This document shows positions 25,575 to 34,561 of a stretch of DNA of 64,000 bases, in pieces. The notes below the pieces were generated by a model. The model saw only the letters and a list, made by a program, of their open reading frames with translations, was not told the origin of the DNA and ran no database searches. The DNA comes from Gordonibacter sp. 28C (GTDB lineage Bacteria; Actinomycetota; Coriobacteriia; Coriobacteriales; Eggerthellaceae), in NCBI RefSeq assembly GCF_003339845.1, contig NZ_PPTR01000003.1, positions 124,001 through 188,000 of the forward strand, given 5' to 3'. Made by a program: the position numbers and the translations under genes. The first letter of the stretch is position 1. The number at the start of each line of letters is the position of its first letter.

Positions 25575-26651
25575 CTACAAGTCGCACTTGCCCATCACCG
25601 CGTCCCGCAGCGCGCGCAGGAACGCGTCGTTCTCTTCGGCCGAGCCGATGCTCGCGCGCAGGCAGTTCTCCAGGTACGGCGCGCGCGAAAAGTCGCGCAC
25701 GAGCACGCCGCGCCCGTAGAGCATCTCCCATATCTGGCCCGCGTTCTCCATGCGGAACAGCACGTAGTTCGCGTCGGACGGGTACGGCTTCACGCCCGGG
25801 ATGCGCTTCAGGCCGTCGATGACGCGCGCACGCTCGTCGATGATGGCGCGTATGCCCGGCTCGAACTTCGCGCGGTTCGCGTACACGACGCGCGCGACGG
25901 CCTGCGACACGGCGTCGACCGAGTACGGCTGGCGCACCTTCACGAACTCGCGCACCACCTCGGCGTCCCCCAGGATGTAGCCCATGCGCACGCCCGCGAG
26001 CGAGAACGCCTTGGAGAACGTGCGCAGGATGACCAGGTTCTTGTGCTGCGCCAGGTACGGGCGCATCGTCAGGCGCGAGAACTCGAAATACGCCTCGTCC
26101 ACCATGACGAGCGCGTCGGTGGCGTCGAGCAGCTTGCAAATGAACTCCTCGCCCGCCAGCTCGCCCGTGGGGTTGTTGGGGCTGGTGACTATAAGGTAGT
26201 CGATGCCGCCTTCGGCTGCGCGCGCGAGCACGGCCTCCTCGTCGATGCGGAAGTCGGCGGTGCGCGGCACGTTCGCCACGGTCGTGTTCGTGAGGCGCGC
26301 GTTGGCTTCATACACCGAGAACGTGGGGGGCATGTTCAAAAACGTGCGGCCCGGCCCGCCCCACGCGAGCGCCAGGTCGAACAAGAGCTCGTCGCCGCCG
26401 TTGCCCACGAGCACCTGGTCGCGGTCCAGCCCGTTCGCCTCGGCTATCATATCGCGCAGGTCGTTGGCCAGCGGGTCCGGGTAGCGGTTCAGGTTCACGC
26501 GCTTCACCTCGCGCATGATCTCGTGGCGCACGTCCTTGTCCACGTCGTGCGGGTTCTCGTTGGCCGAGAGGAACGCGTCTGCGGGCAGGTACTTCGGATC
26601 GTAGGGCTCCAGGCCGGCCAGCTGGGGGGCCGGCGCGCACACGCTACGCAT
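25575..26651 (-). CDS. hisC: Histidinol-phosphate aminotransferase HisC
   Basis: PLP enzyme (fold type I, class II aminotransferase) that transaminates imidazole acetol phosphate. The 358-residue protein shows LSANENPHDV, the VGNGGDELL cofactor region, TSPNNPTGE, VMVDEAYFEF, the PLP Lys in RTFSKAFSLAGVRMGY, and the phosphate-binding Arg in CLRASIGS. It overlaps hisD by 8 bp, which implies coupled translation, and precedes hisB with the repeat at 25481-25571 between them. Confidence 0.96.
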   Translation of the reverse strand: MRSVCAPAPQLAGLEPYDPKYLPADAFLSANENPHDVDKDVRHEIMREVKRVNLNRYPDPLANDLRDMIAEANGLDRDQVLVGNGGDELLFDLALAWGGPGRTFLNMPPTFSVYEANARLTNTTVANVPRTADFRIDEEAVLARAAEGGIDYLIVTSPNNPTGELAGEEFICKLLDATDALVMVDEAYFEFSRLTMRPYLAQHKNLVILRTFSKAFSLAGVRMGYILGDAEVVREFVKVRQPYSVDAVSQAVARVVYANRAKFEPGIRAIIDERARVIDGLKRIPGVKPYPSDANYVLFRMENAGQIWEMLYGRGVLVRDFSRAPYLENCLRASIGSAEENDAFLRALRDAVMGKCDL

Positions 26652-27975
26652 TCGAACCGCCTTCGCCCTCGTCGCCGAACACGTTGCCCGTACGCAGCAG
26701 GTTCTGACGCATCTCCACGCTCATGGCGTGGGCCCACAGGCCCTCGTGGCGCGCGATGGTGGTGACGGCGTCGGCGTCGCGCGCGAGCGCGGCCGGCGAG
26801 TACTGGATGACGCTCGACTTCTTCACGAACTCGTCCACCGAAAGCGGCGAGGCGTAACGGGCCGTGCCGCCCGTGGGCAGCGTGTGGTTCGGGCCGGCCA
26901 CGTAATCGCCCACGGCCTCCGGCGTCCAGGCGCCCAGGAAGATGGCGCCCGCGTTGCGGATGGCGCCCAGCAGGTCGAACGCGTGGTCGAGGTGCAGCTC
27001 CAGGTGCTCGGGTGCGATCACGTTCACGGCTTCGAGAGCTTGCGGGATGCTGTCGCACACCACGACGAGCCCTTGGTCGGCCAGCGACGCGGCGGTGATC
27101 TCGGCGCGGGTGGAAGATTCCAGATGGCGCTCGACAGCTCGCTCCACCTCGTCGGCGTAGGCGGCGTCGAACGTGACCAAGTAGCAGGAGGCCAGCGGGT
27201 CGTGCTCGGCTTGGGCCATGAGGTCGATGGCCACGAGCGCCGGATCGGCCGTGGCGTCGGCCACGACGCACACCTCGGAAGGACCGGCTATCATGTCGAT
27301 GCCCACATCGCCCGACACGACTTTCTTCGCGGCCGCCACGTAGGCGTTGCCGGGTCCGGTGATCTTCGCCACGGGCTCGACGGTGTCGGTGCCGTAGGCC
27401 AGCGCCGCCACGGCCTGCGCGCCGCCCACCGCGTAGATCTCGGTGACGCCCGCCAAACGGCACGCGTAGAGAATGGCCGGGTCGAGCTTCCCCGTCTTCG
27501 CGGGCGGCGTCACGCACACGATGCGCGGCACGCCGGCCACGGCGGCGGGCAGGGCGTTCATGAGCACGGTGGAGGGGTAGAGCGCGCGTCCGCCGGGCAC
27601 GTAGATGCCCACGGACTCCAGCGGCTCCACTTTCGAGCCCACGAGCGCGCCGTCCTCGCGCACGGTGAACCAGCTCTGCTGGCGCTGGCGCTCGTGGAAG
27701 TCGCGGATCTGGTCGGCGGCCTGGCGCAGCGCCTTCGCCGTCTTGTCGTCCACGTAGGCCGCGGCCTCGTCGACGGCCAGCTGCGGCACGCGGAAGTCAT
27801 CGAGGCGCACCCCGTCGAACTTCTCCGTGTACTCGCGCAGGGCCGCGTCGCCGCGCTCGCGCACGTCCTCGATGATGGCGGTGGCCGCCGTGAGCGCGGC
27901 GGCGTTGAACGCGCCGGTGCGCTTGAGGTGCTTGTTCGAGAAAACCTCGCCGGGCTCGAGTATGACACGACGCAT
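26644..27975 (-). CDS. hisD: Histidinol dehydrogenase HisD
   Basis: Zn-dependent four-electron oxidation of histidinol to histidine. The 443-residue protein has the family blocks VPGGRALYPSTVLMNA, PAKTGKLDP, VGGAQAVAALAYGT, TGPGNAYVAAAKK, DMIAGPSE, LMAQAEHDPLA (zinc-site His), and NHTLPTGGTARY. It is complete in length, starts 3 bp after the hisZG stop, and overlaps hisC. Confidence 0.97.
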   Translation of the reverse strand: MRRVILEPGEVFSNKHLKRTGAFNAAALTAATAIIEDVRERGDAALREYTEKFDGVRLDDFRVPQLAVDEAAAYVDDKTAKALRQAADQIRDFHERQRQQSWFTVREDGALVGSKVEPLESVGIYVPGGRALYPSTVLMNALPAAVAGVPRIVCVTPPAKTGKLDPAILYACRLAGVTEIYAVGGAQAVAALAYGTDTVEPVAKITGPGNAYVAAAKKVVSGDVGIDMIAGPSEVCVVADATADPALVAIDLMAQAEHDPLASCYLVTFDAAYADEVERAVERHLESSTRAEITAASLADQGLVVVCDSIPQALEAVNVIAPEHLELHLDHAFDLLGAIRNAGAIFLGAWTPEAVGDYVAGPNHTLPTGGTARYASPLSVDEFVKKSSVIQYSPAALARDADAVTTIARHEGLWAHAMSVEMRQNLLRTGNVFGDEGEGGSNA

Positions 27976-27978
27976 GGG

Positions 27979-29715
27979 CTACTCCTTATCCTTGCTCGCC
28001 TGCGCCTGCGCGACCGGGGAGGTCCGCGCGAGCGCCTGGGTCAATTGTACGATACGCGCGTCGGTGCGGAACGCGCAGGCGTTCGCGAAGAACCGAGCGG
28101 TCGACGACAGCACCTCTTCGACCACCACGAGGTCGTTCTCGCGCAGCGTGGTGCCGGTGGCCGTGATGTCCACGATGCGCTCGGCCATGCCCGTCAATGG
28201 TGCCAGCTCTATGTTTCCGTGGAGTTTCACGATCTCCACCTGCATGCCCTTGCGCGCGTAATGGGCCTGCGTGATGCCGGGGTACTTCGTGGCCACGCGG
28301 ATGGAGCCGAGCTCGCGGTAGCGTTCGTCGGCGGCCCCGGCGGCGGCGGCCGGCTCGGCCACGACGAAGCGGCACGCGCCGAACCCCAGGTCCACCAGCT
28401 CCACGACGTCCGGGTCGGCCTCCAAGAGCGAGTCCTTGCCGCAGATGCCGCAGTCGGCCGCGCCCAGCGCCACGAACGCGGGCGCGTCGGTGGGCCGCAC
28501 GATGACGTATTCCACGCCCGGGTTCTTGATGATGAGCTGGCGGCCGGGATCGGCGAGGCCGCTCACGTCGAGCCCCGCCGCGGCGAGCGCCGCGATGGTG
28601 TCGCCGTTGAGCGAGCCCTTGGGAACCGCGATGCGCAGGGGTCGCAGGCTGGCCGAAGCCGCAGCGTCGAGTCGTTCCGGCGGCTGGCAAGCCGCCGGAA
28701 CGGAAGATGCCGCCATCGCCTGCTCCAAGAAGAACGCGAACCCGGCGGCGGGACGGCTCGTGCCGTAGGCGGCGATCATGTTGTCGTAGCGGCCGCCGCT
28801 GCCGAGCGGCGTGCCCAGGCCGGGAGCGTACGCCTCGAACACGATGCCCGTGTAGTAGTCGAACGAGCTCATGACCGAGAAGTCCACCAGGATGCGCTCG
28901 CCGAGGCCCGCCTCTTCCAGCAAATCGTACGTGCGCGCAAACGCGTCGAGACCGTCCTCGCACCCGAGCGGCGCCACGAGGGCACGCACCTCGTCGATGG
29001 CTTCGCGGCCGCCGCGGATGCGCGGCAACGCGCGGATGGCGGTTGCGAACACGGGCGGCACGGCGGCGCGCTCCCCTTGGACGTCGTCGGAGGCGTCGCC
29101 GAGGATCGCGGCGCCGTCGGAGGCTGTCAGGCGATCGAGCTCCACGAAGTTCGACGCGTGGTAGGCGTCGAGCACGCGCTCCTTCCACCACGCGGGCGCG
29201 CCGCTCGCGTCGAGCAAGGCCCGCAGCACGCCCACCGTGGCCAGGGCCAGCGTGTAGCCGCGCGCGCCCGCCACGTCCAGGGCCTCCGCCAGAAGGTCCA
29301 CGACCTCGGCGTCGGCCTCGGGGCCCTCCTCTCCGATGCACTCGATGCCCATCTGCGTGAGCTCGCGCGCCTTGGCCTGCATCTCCACCTCGGCCTCGCG
29401 GAACACGCGCTGCATGTAGCGGAACCTGAACGGCCCCGGACGGTCCGCCAGGCGCGTGGCCACCATGCGAGCCACCTGCAAGGTGACGTCCGGGCGCATG
29501 GCCAGAAGGTCGCCTTGCGAGTCGAAGAACCTGAACGCCGAGCCGGGCAGCCTGCCGCCCGCGCGCATCACGTCCATGACCTCGAGCGTGGGCGTTTCGA
29601 TGGGGGCGTAGCCGCGCGCGGCGAAGCGCTCCTGCACGGCGCGGACGATGCGTTCGCGCCGCTGCGCCTCTTCGGTGAGCACGTCCCGAAAACCGGCCGG
29701 TGTGACGAAATTCAT
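27979..29715 (-). CDS. hisZG: HisZ-HisG fusion: ATP phosphoribosyltransferase regulatory plus catalytic domains
   Basis: A 578-residue natural fusion. Residues 1 to about 333 are HisZ, a HisRS-like protein without tRNA-charging function (TPAGFRDVLTEEA, MRPDVTLQVARM, SGGRYDNM). Residues about 359-578 are the short-form HisG catalytic domain (LRIAVPKGSLN, CGICGKDSL, RVATKYPGI, LHGNIELAPLTGMAERIVDIT, GTTLREN). In most species these are separate proteins forming a hetero-octamer. The linker (334-358) contains half of the 148-bp structured repeat. The start at 29715 (MNFVTPAGF) is chosen from homology; the ribosome site is weak, so an upstream start is possible. It is the first gene of the his operon. 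Confidence 0.93.
   Translation of the reverse strand: MNFVTPAGFRDVLTEEAQRRERIVRAVQERFAARGYAPIETPTLEVMDVMRAGGRLPGSAFRFFDSQGDLLAMRPDVTLQVARMVATRLADRPGPFRFRYMQRVFREAEVEMQAKARELTQMGIECIGEEGPEADAEVVDLLAEALDVAGARGYTLALATVGVLRALLDASGAPAWWKERVLDAYHASNFVELDRLTASDGAAILGDASDDVQGERAAVPPVFATAIRALPRIRGGREAIDEVRALVAPLGCEDGLDAFARTYDLLEEAGLGERILVDFSVMSSFDYYTGIVFEAYAPGLGTPLGSGGRYDNMIAAYGTSRPAAGFAFFLEQAMAASSVPAACQPPERLDAAASASLRPLRIAVPKGSLNGDTIAALAAAGLDVSGLADPGRQLIIKNPGVEYVIVRPTDAPAFVALGAADCGICGKDSLLEADPDVVELVDLGFGACRFVVAEPAAAAGAADERYRELGSIRVATKYPGITQAHYARKGMQVEIVKLHGNIELAPLTGMAERIVDITATGTTLRENDLVVVEEVLSSTARFFANACAFRTDARIVQLTQALARTSPVAQAQASKDKE
28655..28701 (-). repeat. Half copy of the structured repeat inside the hisZG linker
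   Basis: On the minus strand GTTCCGGCGGCTTGCCAGCC followed by GCCGGAAC forms the first hairpin. It is then followed by GACTCGACGCTGC, the same hairpin-plus-spacer found in the copies after tsf and hisB. It encodes about residues 339-354 between the HisZ and HisG domains. Confidence 0.7.
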
Positions 29716-29907
29716 AGGTTCGAGCTTCTTTCCCTCGTGGTCTTGTTCCGCGGCGATCCCCGCGGCAGCGAGCCGCGTCGACGTTGCGTGTCGTTGCGGC
29801 GCGCGCAGAGTGCCGCGCACGCGCAGGGTGCGATGCGCGCGATTCGATGATAGCACCGCCCCGCCTTCCGGCGGCGGCTCGCGCGCCGTTCCGCATCGCG
29901 TCGCTAT

Positions 29908-29935
29908 ACTTTAGCACAGTAGAGTGATAAAGCAA
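29908..29935 (-). promoter_or_regulatory. Candidate his operon promoter
   Basis: On the minus strand TTGCTT (29930-29935) and TAAAGT (29908-29913) are 16 bp apart, giving a leader of about 190 nt before hisZG. The leader has GC-rich hairpins (GCCGCCGGAAGGCGGGGCG region) but I see no His-codon run or T-box pattern, so attenuation is not supported. Confidence 0.4.
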
Positions 29936-30084
29936 TACTTCGCGATCAGGTTCGCGCGCCTCCACGCCTTCCCCACTTCTCCCGGAGTCCCCTCGGGTTG
30001 CTTTCCTCGCAGCGCGCCTCTTCGACGCCGTCTTTTGCGAACGCCAGCTCCCTGTCCAGCTGCCGATGGCGCGCATCTATGTTC

Positions 30085-30131
30085 GGGCGCTTGCGGACGA
30101 GGGCGCTTGCGGACGAGGGCGCTCGGGACGA
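30085..30131. repeat. Short tandem repeat, about three 16-bp units
   Basis: Units GGGCGCTTGCGGACGA at 30085-30100 and 30101-30116 are identical; a third unit (30117-30131) differs slightly. There are no spacers, so it is not a CRISPR. Confidence 0.8.
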
Positions 30132-30164
30132 GGGCGAACGGCGGTCTCGCGCCAATCGAAGAGT

Positions 30165-30361
30165 CCGGAGGCGGGTCCGTGGCACAATAATGACAGATTC
30201 TCTGCATGCTCGGAGGCGAAAGCACGCCGACGGAGCACCTTGCCCCGCCTTCCCCGGGAGTTTCCCCTGGTCGCGGTGCTCGGGCGGAACGGGCGCGTCC
30301 CTCGCAGGGCGGGCCGAACGCGAGAATCCGTCATTACTGTGCCAAACGGTCCACCTCCGCC
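30165..30361. repeat. Imperfect inverted-repeat element with 40-bp arms
   Basis: The left arm (30165-30204, containing GGCACAATAATGACAGATTC) pairs with the right arm (30321-30361, containing GAATCCGTCATTACTGTGCC). Twenty of 23 inner positions match, with looser pairing outside. The 116-bp interior carries a smaller GAGCACC/GGTGCTC pairing. It resembles a MITE or a large RNA hairpin. Confidence 0.6.
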
Positions 30362-30850
30362 GTTAAGCCACCGTCGACGCGCCTCCGCAAAGCGCTCGAT
30401 GGCGATCTGGCGCCTCGCGACTTTGAACGGGCTTGCGCCGATTTTGATCCAGCAGCGGAAGCGCCGGACCTCGGCCATTTACCCAAGACACTCGCCATCT
30501 TCCGAGCCCACTTCGCCGCGCGCTTTCTCGCGTGCTGCCTTAATCTGGGAGGTCGTAGAAAGTGAGAGAAGACGTCGCGCGAGCGCGCTCCGAGCGCTCC
30601 GAAATGACGAGATCCTGAAAAGCGGCCAAAACTCCGAAGTTCTCTGTTAAACCGCCCTTGGCACGTGCCGACGAACGCTACGTTTTGAATCCGGTCTTTT
30701 GGGATCGGACGAGATGGGAGGCCTTCTTATTGGGCGAAGGAGCCTTCCGAAGCGTCGGCGGAAGCTTTGCGGGCCAAGCTGACCTGGGCTATGTCAATGC
30801 TGTTTAACGCAGAATTCCGAAGCGCGGCAAAATACGGCCGAGAAGGGCAA

Positions 30851-30881
30851 GGGGCCGTGGCGGGTTTTCCGCCACGGCCCC
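30851..30881. terminator. Strong 13-bp GC hairpin terminator downstream of the molybdoenzyme operon
   Basis: GGGGCCGTGGCGG and CCGCCACGGCCCC arms around a 5-nt loop, followed by TTTTCG on the plus strand and by TTGCCCTTCTC on the minus strand. It lies 94 bp past the NrfD-type gene stop, so it can end that operon and block read-in from the other side. Confidence 0.75.
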
Positions 30882-30974
30882 TTTTCGTAGGACGAGGACT
30901 CCGCCCCCACCGCTCGGCAGGGAGCGTTTCGCAGGCGGGCGCGGCCGCGTCGAACGCAGCCGCGCCGTCGCCCG

Positions 30975-31856
30975 CTACAGGAACAATATGGGCAGCGCCG
31001 CCGACACCACGAGGAAGCGGAGCATGAAGCCGCCCACCACCACGCCGACGTCCGACGCGGCGCTGATGTAGTGGGCCCCGCGGCTCTCCTCGAACTCCTT
31101 CGGGCTGAAGAACAGAAGCCACGTCTCGAGCGCCGTCGGCAGCACCAGGCCCACGGCCACGAGCCCGAGCCAGAACGGCAGCGCGTAGGAGCCGGCCAAA
31201 AGCGACGCGGCCGACATCCACCCCGCATCGGAGTTGTAGCTGGTCACGAACAGAAGCGACGCCACCAGCACCAGCTCGATGACGGGCAGGCAGAAGTGGA
31301 ACTTCTTCAGCACCCCCACGCGGTTGAACTCCTCGGCGTGGAGGAACACCGACACGAGCAGCACCGACGCCGCGCCGCTGGACAGCGCGGACACCAAGAA
31401 CAGCACGGGCAGCAGCGCGTTGTTCCACAGGGGGAACGGGCGGCACACGCCCAAGAGCGCGCCGGTGTACACCGCCACGCACACGCTCACGACCACGCCC
31501 GCGACGTTGAGCCATGCCGGCACCGCGCGCTTCGCCACGTTGAGCACGAGCGCGACGACGGACACGGCCATGAACACGGACAGGAACACCACGCCCCAGG
31601 TCATGACGGAAACGCCGTTTGACAGCAGCAACGCGAAGCGCAGCGGGTCGTGCAGACCGGCCTCCGCGTCGAACATGAGCAGCACGAGCCCCACGGCAAC
31701 CGCGATGGGCGCGATAAGGTACGCCACGCGCCGCATGTTGGGCGCGTCGGGGTGGCGCCACGCCAAGAACGCGGCCGTCACGAAGGCCCCGGCGCCGAGG
31801 CCGGCAAGGAACAGGTACCAGATAATGGGGGCGCCCCATACAGGTTCGAACGACAT
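30975..31856 (-). CDS. NrfD/PsrC-type membrane anchor subunit
   Basis: A 293-residue integral membrane protein with about eight hydrophobic helices, starting MSFEPVWGAPIIWYLFLAGLGAGAF, the NrfD-family opening. In polysulfide/thiosulfate reductase-type complexes this subunit oxidises menaquinol and passes electrons to the Fe-S subunit. It follows the Fe-S subunit gene by 7 bp and the catalytic subunit before it, giving the PsrABC order. No heme-binding motif is evident. The substrate cannot be read from this subunit. Confidence 0.9.
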   Translation of the reverse strand: MSFEPVWGAPIIWYLFLAGLGAGAFVTAAFLAWRHPDAPNMRRVAYLIAPIAVAVGLVLLMFDAEAGLHDPLRFALLLSNGVSVMTWGVVFLSVFMAVSVVALVLNVAKRAVPAWLNVAGVVVSVCVAVYTGALLGVCRPFPLWNNALLPVLFLVSALSSGAASVLLVSVFLHAEEFNRVGVLKKFHFCLPVIELVLVASLLFVTSYNSDAGWMSAASLLAGSYALPFWLGLVAVGLVLPTALETWLLFFSPKEFEESRGAHYISAASDVGVVVGGFMLRFLVVSAALPILFL

Positions 31857-31863
31857 GTCATCA

Positions 31864-32406
31864 TCACCTCACGAAATAGAACTTGGCATGGGACAGCAGA
31901 TTGCTCGCGAGCGGCTGGGCGTTCGCAGCGGCGATGGCTTTCGACACCTCGGAGCTCGGATCGTCCAGATCGCCGAAGACGCGCACGCCCGCCGGGCACG
32001 CGTTCACGCAGTTGGTGGGGTGCTTCGCCGGATCGGCCTTGGCCACGCACAGCCGGCACTTGTCGACGACGCCCGTGGCGGGGTCGACCGATCGCGCCCC
32101 GTAAGGGCAGGCCGCGATGCAGTACCGGCAGCCGATGCAGCGGTCGCGGTCCACGCGGACCGTCTGGTTCTCGTCGACGTACGTCGCTTTGGTGGGGCAC
32201 ACCGCCGCGCAGGGCGCGTCGTCGCACTGCATGCACTGGGTGGGCACCGTCTCGGTGCGCACCGAGGGGAACGCCCCGCTCTCCCGATCGTGGAACGTGA
32301 TGAACGACACGTCGGCCGGCAGGTTGTTCTGGTGCTGGCAGGCCATGCGGCACGCATGGCAGCCCACGCATTTCCGGGTGTCGACCAGCATTCCGTATCG
32401 CGTCAT
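31864..32406 (-). CDS. Four-cluster ferredoxin subunit (PsrB/DmsB-type)
   Basis: A 180-residue electron-transfer subunit with four CxxCxxCxxxC-type [4Fe-4S] motifs: CVGCHACRMAC, CMQCDDAPCAAVC, CIGCRYCIAAC and CRLCVAKADPAKHPTNC. It carries electrons between the NrfD-type anchor and the molybdopterin subunit. The ATG at 32406 lies just after the catalytic-subunit stop (GGAAG upstream). A GTG at 32418 inside the overlap is the alternative. There is no signal peptide, as usual for subunits exported by hitch-hiking on the Tat-borne partner. Confidence 0.94.
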   Translation of the reverse strand: MTRYGMLVDTRKCVGCHACRMACQHQNNLPADVSFITFHDRESGAFPSVRTETVPTQCMQCDDAPCAAVCPTKATYVDENQTVRVDRDRCIGCRYCIAACPYGARSVDPATGVVDKCRLCVAKADPAKHPTNCVNACPAGVRVFGDLDDPSSEVSKAIAAANAQPLASNLLSHAKFYFVR

Positions 32407-32410
32407 AGGA

Positions 32411-34561
32411 TCACGCACCTTCCTTTTGCAAAGTCACGAGCACTTCGTTGAGCATGGCCGCGCCGGTGCCGGGTTCGTACTGGCACGGAACGAGGTTCTG
32501 CAGGCTCGCGCCGAACCCGAGGTCGGCGCGTCCGTAGTGAGGCGGCAGGTACACGGCTTCGGGGTGCACCTTCTCCGTCACCTTCGCCGTGGCCACGGTC
32601 TGGCCCGTCTCGGACGTCACCTTGACGCGGTCGCCGTCGGCGATGCCGGCCTTGTCGGCAACCGCGGGGTTCACCCACAAACGGTCCATGCCGTTGTCGA
32701 GCGCGTCTTGGCGCAGCTGGTCGGACCCGAGCGTGTAGGAGCGCACCTGGGTGAACTGGTCGCCCGTGATGAGGCGCACCCTGTCGCCGCTCGGCTGCAC
32801 GGCGGGCTCCACCCACGCGGGGGTGGCGCTGCGCCCGGCGGCCGCGAACGCGTCGCAGGAGAACTCGATCTTCTTCGAAGCCGACATCATGAACGGCATC
32901 GTGCCGTACGCGAGCGTGCACTTGGGCATCTCGGCCACGCTCTCCTTGCGCAGGGCGTCGTACGACACGCCGTAGGCCTTGCACAGCGCCTCGTTGTAGT
33001 CGTCGAGCGAGAACGAGAAATACGTATCGAGTCCCAGCGGCTTGGCCAGGGCGACCACGATCTCGTACACCGCCTTCGCCTCGGGCACTGCCGGTTCGAT
33101 CACCTTGTTGCGCAGCGTGGCCACCGAAGTCACCGCCGTGGCCGTGTCCACGATGCCGGGACGCTCGAGGTACGTGAGCGCGGGCAGCACGTAGTCCGAC
33201 GCCTTCGCCGTGGGCGTCATCGCAGTGGCGATGGCGGCCTTGAACGGGATGGCTTCGAGCGCCGCCGCCGTGCCTTCGGAATCGGGCCAGTCGGTGAGCG
33301 GGTCGCATTCGCAGAACACCGCGGCCTCGAGCCCGGCCCGCAGGCCCGCTTGGCAGCTGGTGGCGTGCGTCAGGGAGAAGTCGCCCTCGCCTGCCGGAGG
33401 GGTCGTCACCTTGGCCGTGGGCACGAACACCGACGCGTCGAGGGCGTCGGGGCCGAGCCAGGGCGACACGGGAAACACGAGCCCGCCCGGCTGGTTGAAG
33501 TTGCCCAGCAGCGCGTTCAGCAAAAGCAGGGCGCGGATCTCCTCGGCGCTGTTCGCGTAGCCGGTGCCCAGCGTGCCCGCCCACTGCAAGTCGACGTAGC
33601 TCTGCGGCGCGGCTTCGGCCAGCGCGCGGGCCACCTCTTCGAGCTTGTCGGCCGCGACGCCCGTCTTCTCGCTCGCCCACGAGAGCGGGTACGCCTCGAG
33701 GGCGCGGGCGTAGTCTTCGAACCCGTGGCCGTTCGCCTCCACGAACGCGCGGTCGTACAGGTCGTTCTGCACGAGGAAGGACGAAACGCCCAGCAGGAAA
33801 GCCAGCTCGGAACCCGGCTTCACCGGCACCCACTCGCTCGCGAGCGAGCCGAAGGAGCACAGGCGCGGATCGACCGCGTACACCTTCGCGCCGTTGTCGC
33901 GGGCCTTGATGATCTCCTCGATCTCGCCCGGACGAACGCCCTCGTAGGACGACTTGTCCAAGAGCACGATGAACTTCGACTCCGCCGCGCTCGGCGCCGG
34001 GAACGCGCCTAGCACCGCCATGATGACCGTGGATATGTCCACGTCGGAAAGCGCGCCCTCGTCGTAGAAGTTGGCCGAGCCGAACGCGGTCATGAGACGC
34101 TGGGTGTAGTACTTGTCCGTGCCGCGGCCGTCTTGGAACCAGCCGGCCTTCTGCGGACCCGCGTCCTTCATATGCCGGGCTATGTCGGCCACCGCCTCGT
34201 CCCACGACACCGGATCGAACCCACCCGCCCCGTCGGCTTTGAGCGGGGTCTGCACGCGATCCTGCGCGTAGGCGACGTCGGGGTACCCTTGGCCGCGCCC
34301 GCAGAGGTAACCTCCCGTGAACGGATGGGACGCGAGGCCCTCCACCCGTCTGAGTTTCCCGTCCCTCACGTACGCGGCCATGCCGCACTTGTTCCCGCAA
34401 CCGGCGCACAACGTGGTGACGCGCTCGTCGTTGGCGGCACCGTCCTTGGAACCCTCCGCCGCAAAAGCGGGCCCCGTTCCCGCAAGCCCTCCCGCAGAGG
34501 CGAGCGCCACCGCGCCCGCGCCCGCAGCGAGGAAGCTTCGCCTTGAAACCGTCATCGCCAT
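32411..34561 (-). CDS. Tat-exported molybdopterin oxidoreductase catalytic subunit (PsrA/PhsA-like)
   Basis: A 716-residue DMSO-reductase-family enzyme. The Tat signal is SRRSFLAAGAGAVALA (residues 6-21) with cleavage after AFA. The [4Fe-4S] ligands are Cys52, Cys55, Cys59 and Cys87 (CAGCGNKC...LCGRG). The molybdopterin domains include DPRLCSFGS, LPALTYLERPGIVDT and the C-terminal cap VNPAVADKAGIADGDRV. Where polysulfide and thiosulfate reductases have the Mo-ligand Cys (FGSPNFxxHSSLC), this protein reads FGSANFYDEGALS, which suggests Ser172 as ligand. The substrate is therefore open. The ATG at 34561 has GGGAG upstream. It heads a three-gene operon divergent from a LuxR-type regulator. Confidence 0.92.
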   Translation of the reverse strand: MAMTVSRRSFLAAGAGAVALASAGGLAGTGPAFAAEGSKDGAANDERVTTLCAGCGNKCGMAAYVRDGKLRRVEGLASHPFTGGYLCGRGQGYPDVAYAQDRVQTPLKADGAGGFDPVSWDEAVADIARHMKDAGPQKAGWFQDGRGTDKYYTQRLMTAFGSANFYDEGALSDVDISTVIMAVLGAFPAPSAAESKFIVLLDKSSYEGVRPGEIEEIIKARDNGAKVYAVDPRLCSFGSLASEWVPVKPGSELAFLLGVSSFLVQNDLYDRAFVEANGHGFEDYARALEAYPLSWASEKTGVAADKLEEVARALAEAAPQSYVDLQWAGTLGTGYANSAEEIRALLLLNALLGNFNQPGGLVFPVSPWLGPDALDASVFVPTAKVTTPPAGEGDFSLTHATSCQAGLRAGLEAAVFCECDPLTDWPDSEGTAAALEAIPFKAAIATAMTPTAKASDYVLPALTYLERPGIVDTATAVTSVATLRNKVIEPAVPEAKAVYEIVVALAKPLGLDTYFSFSLDDYNEALCKAYGVSYDALRKESVAEMPKCTLAYGTMPFMMSASKKIEFSCDAFAAAGRSATPAWVEPAVQPSGDRVRLITGDQFTQVRSYTLGSDQLRQDALDNGMDRLWVNPAVADKAGIADGDRVKVTSETGQTVATAKVTEKVHPEAVYLPPHYGRADLGFGASLQNLVPCQYEPGTGAAMLNEVLVTLQKEGA

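Larger units (their letters stand above)
29936..30974. other. About 1 kb gene-free region with degenerate repeats
   Basis: No open frame here resembles a protein. The stretch holds a triple 16-bp tandem repeat (30085-30131), an inverted-repeat element (30165-30361), recurring TCATTAYTGTGCCA motifs, and a strong hairpin terminator (30851-30881). Base composition stays GC-rich. It could be a decayed mobile element, an RNA locus, or an insertion hot spot between the his operon and the molybdoenzyme operon. Confidence 0.5.

Noticed and set aside
29716-29907. His-operon leader peptide or T-box attenuator
   Set aside because: No run of His codons in a short frame and no T-box core sequence could be found in the leader.
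30085-30131. Possible CRISPR-like repeat
   Set aside because: The 16-bp units are directly adjacent with no spacers, and no cas gene is present in the window.
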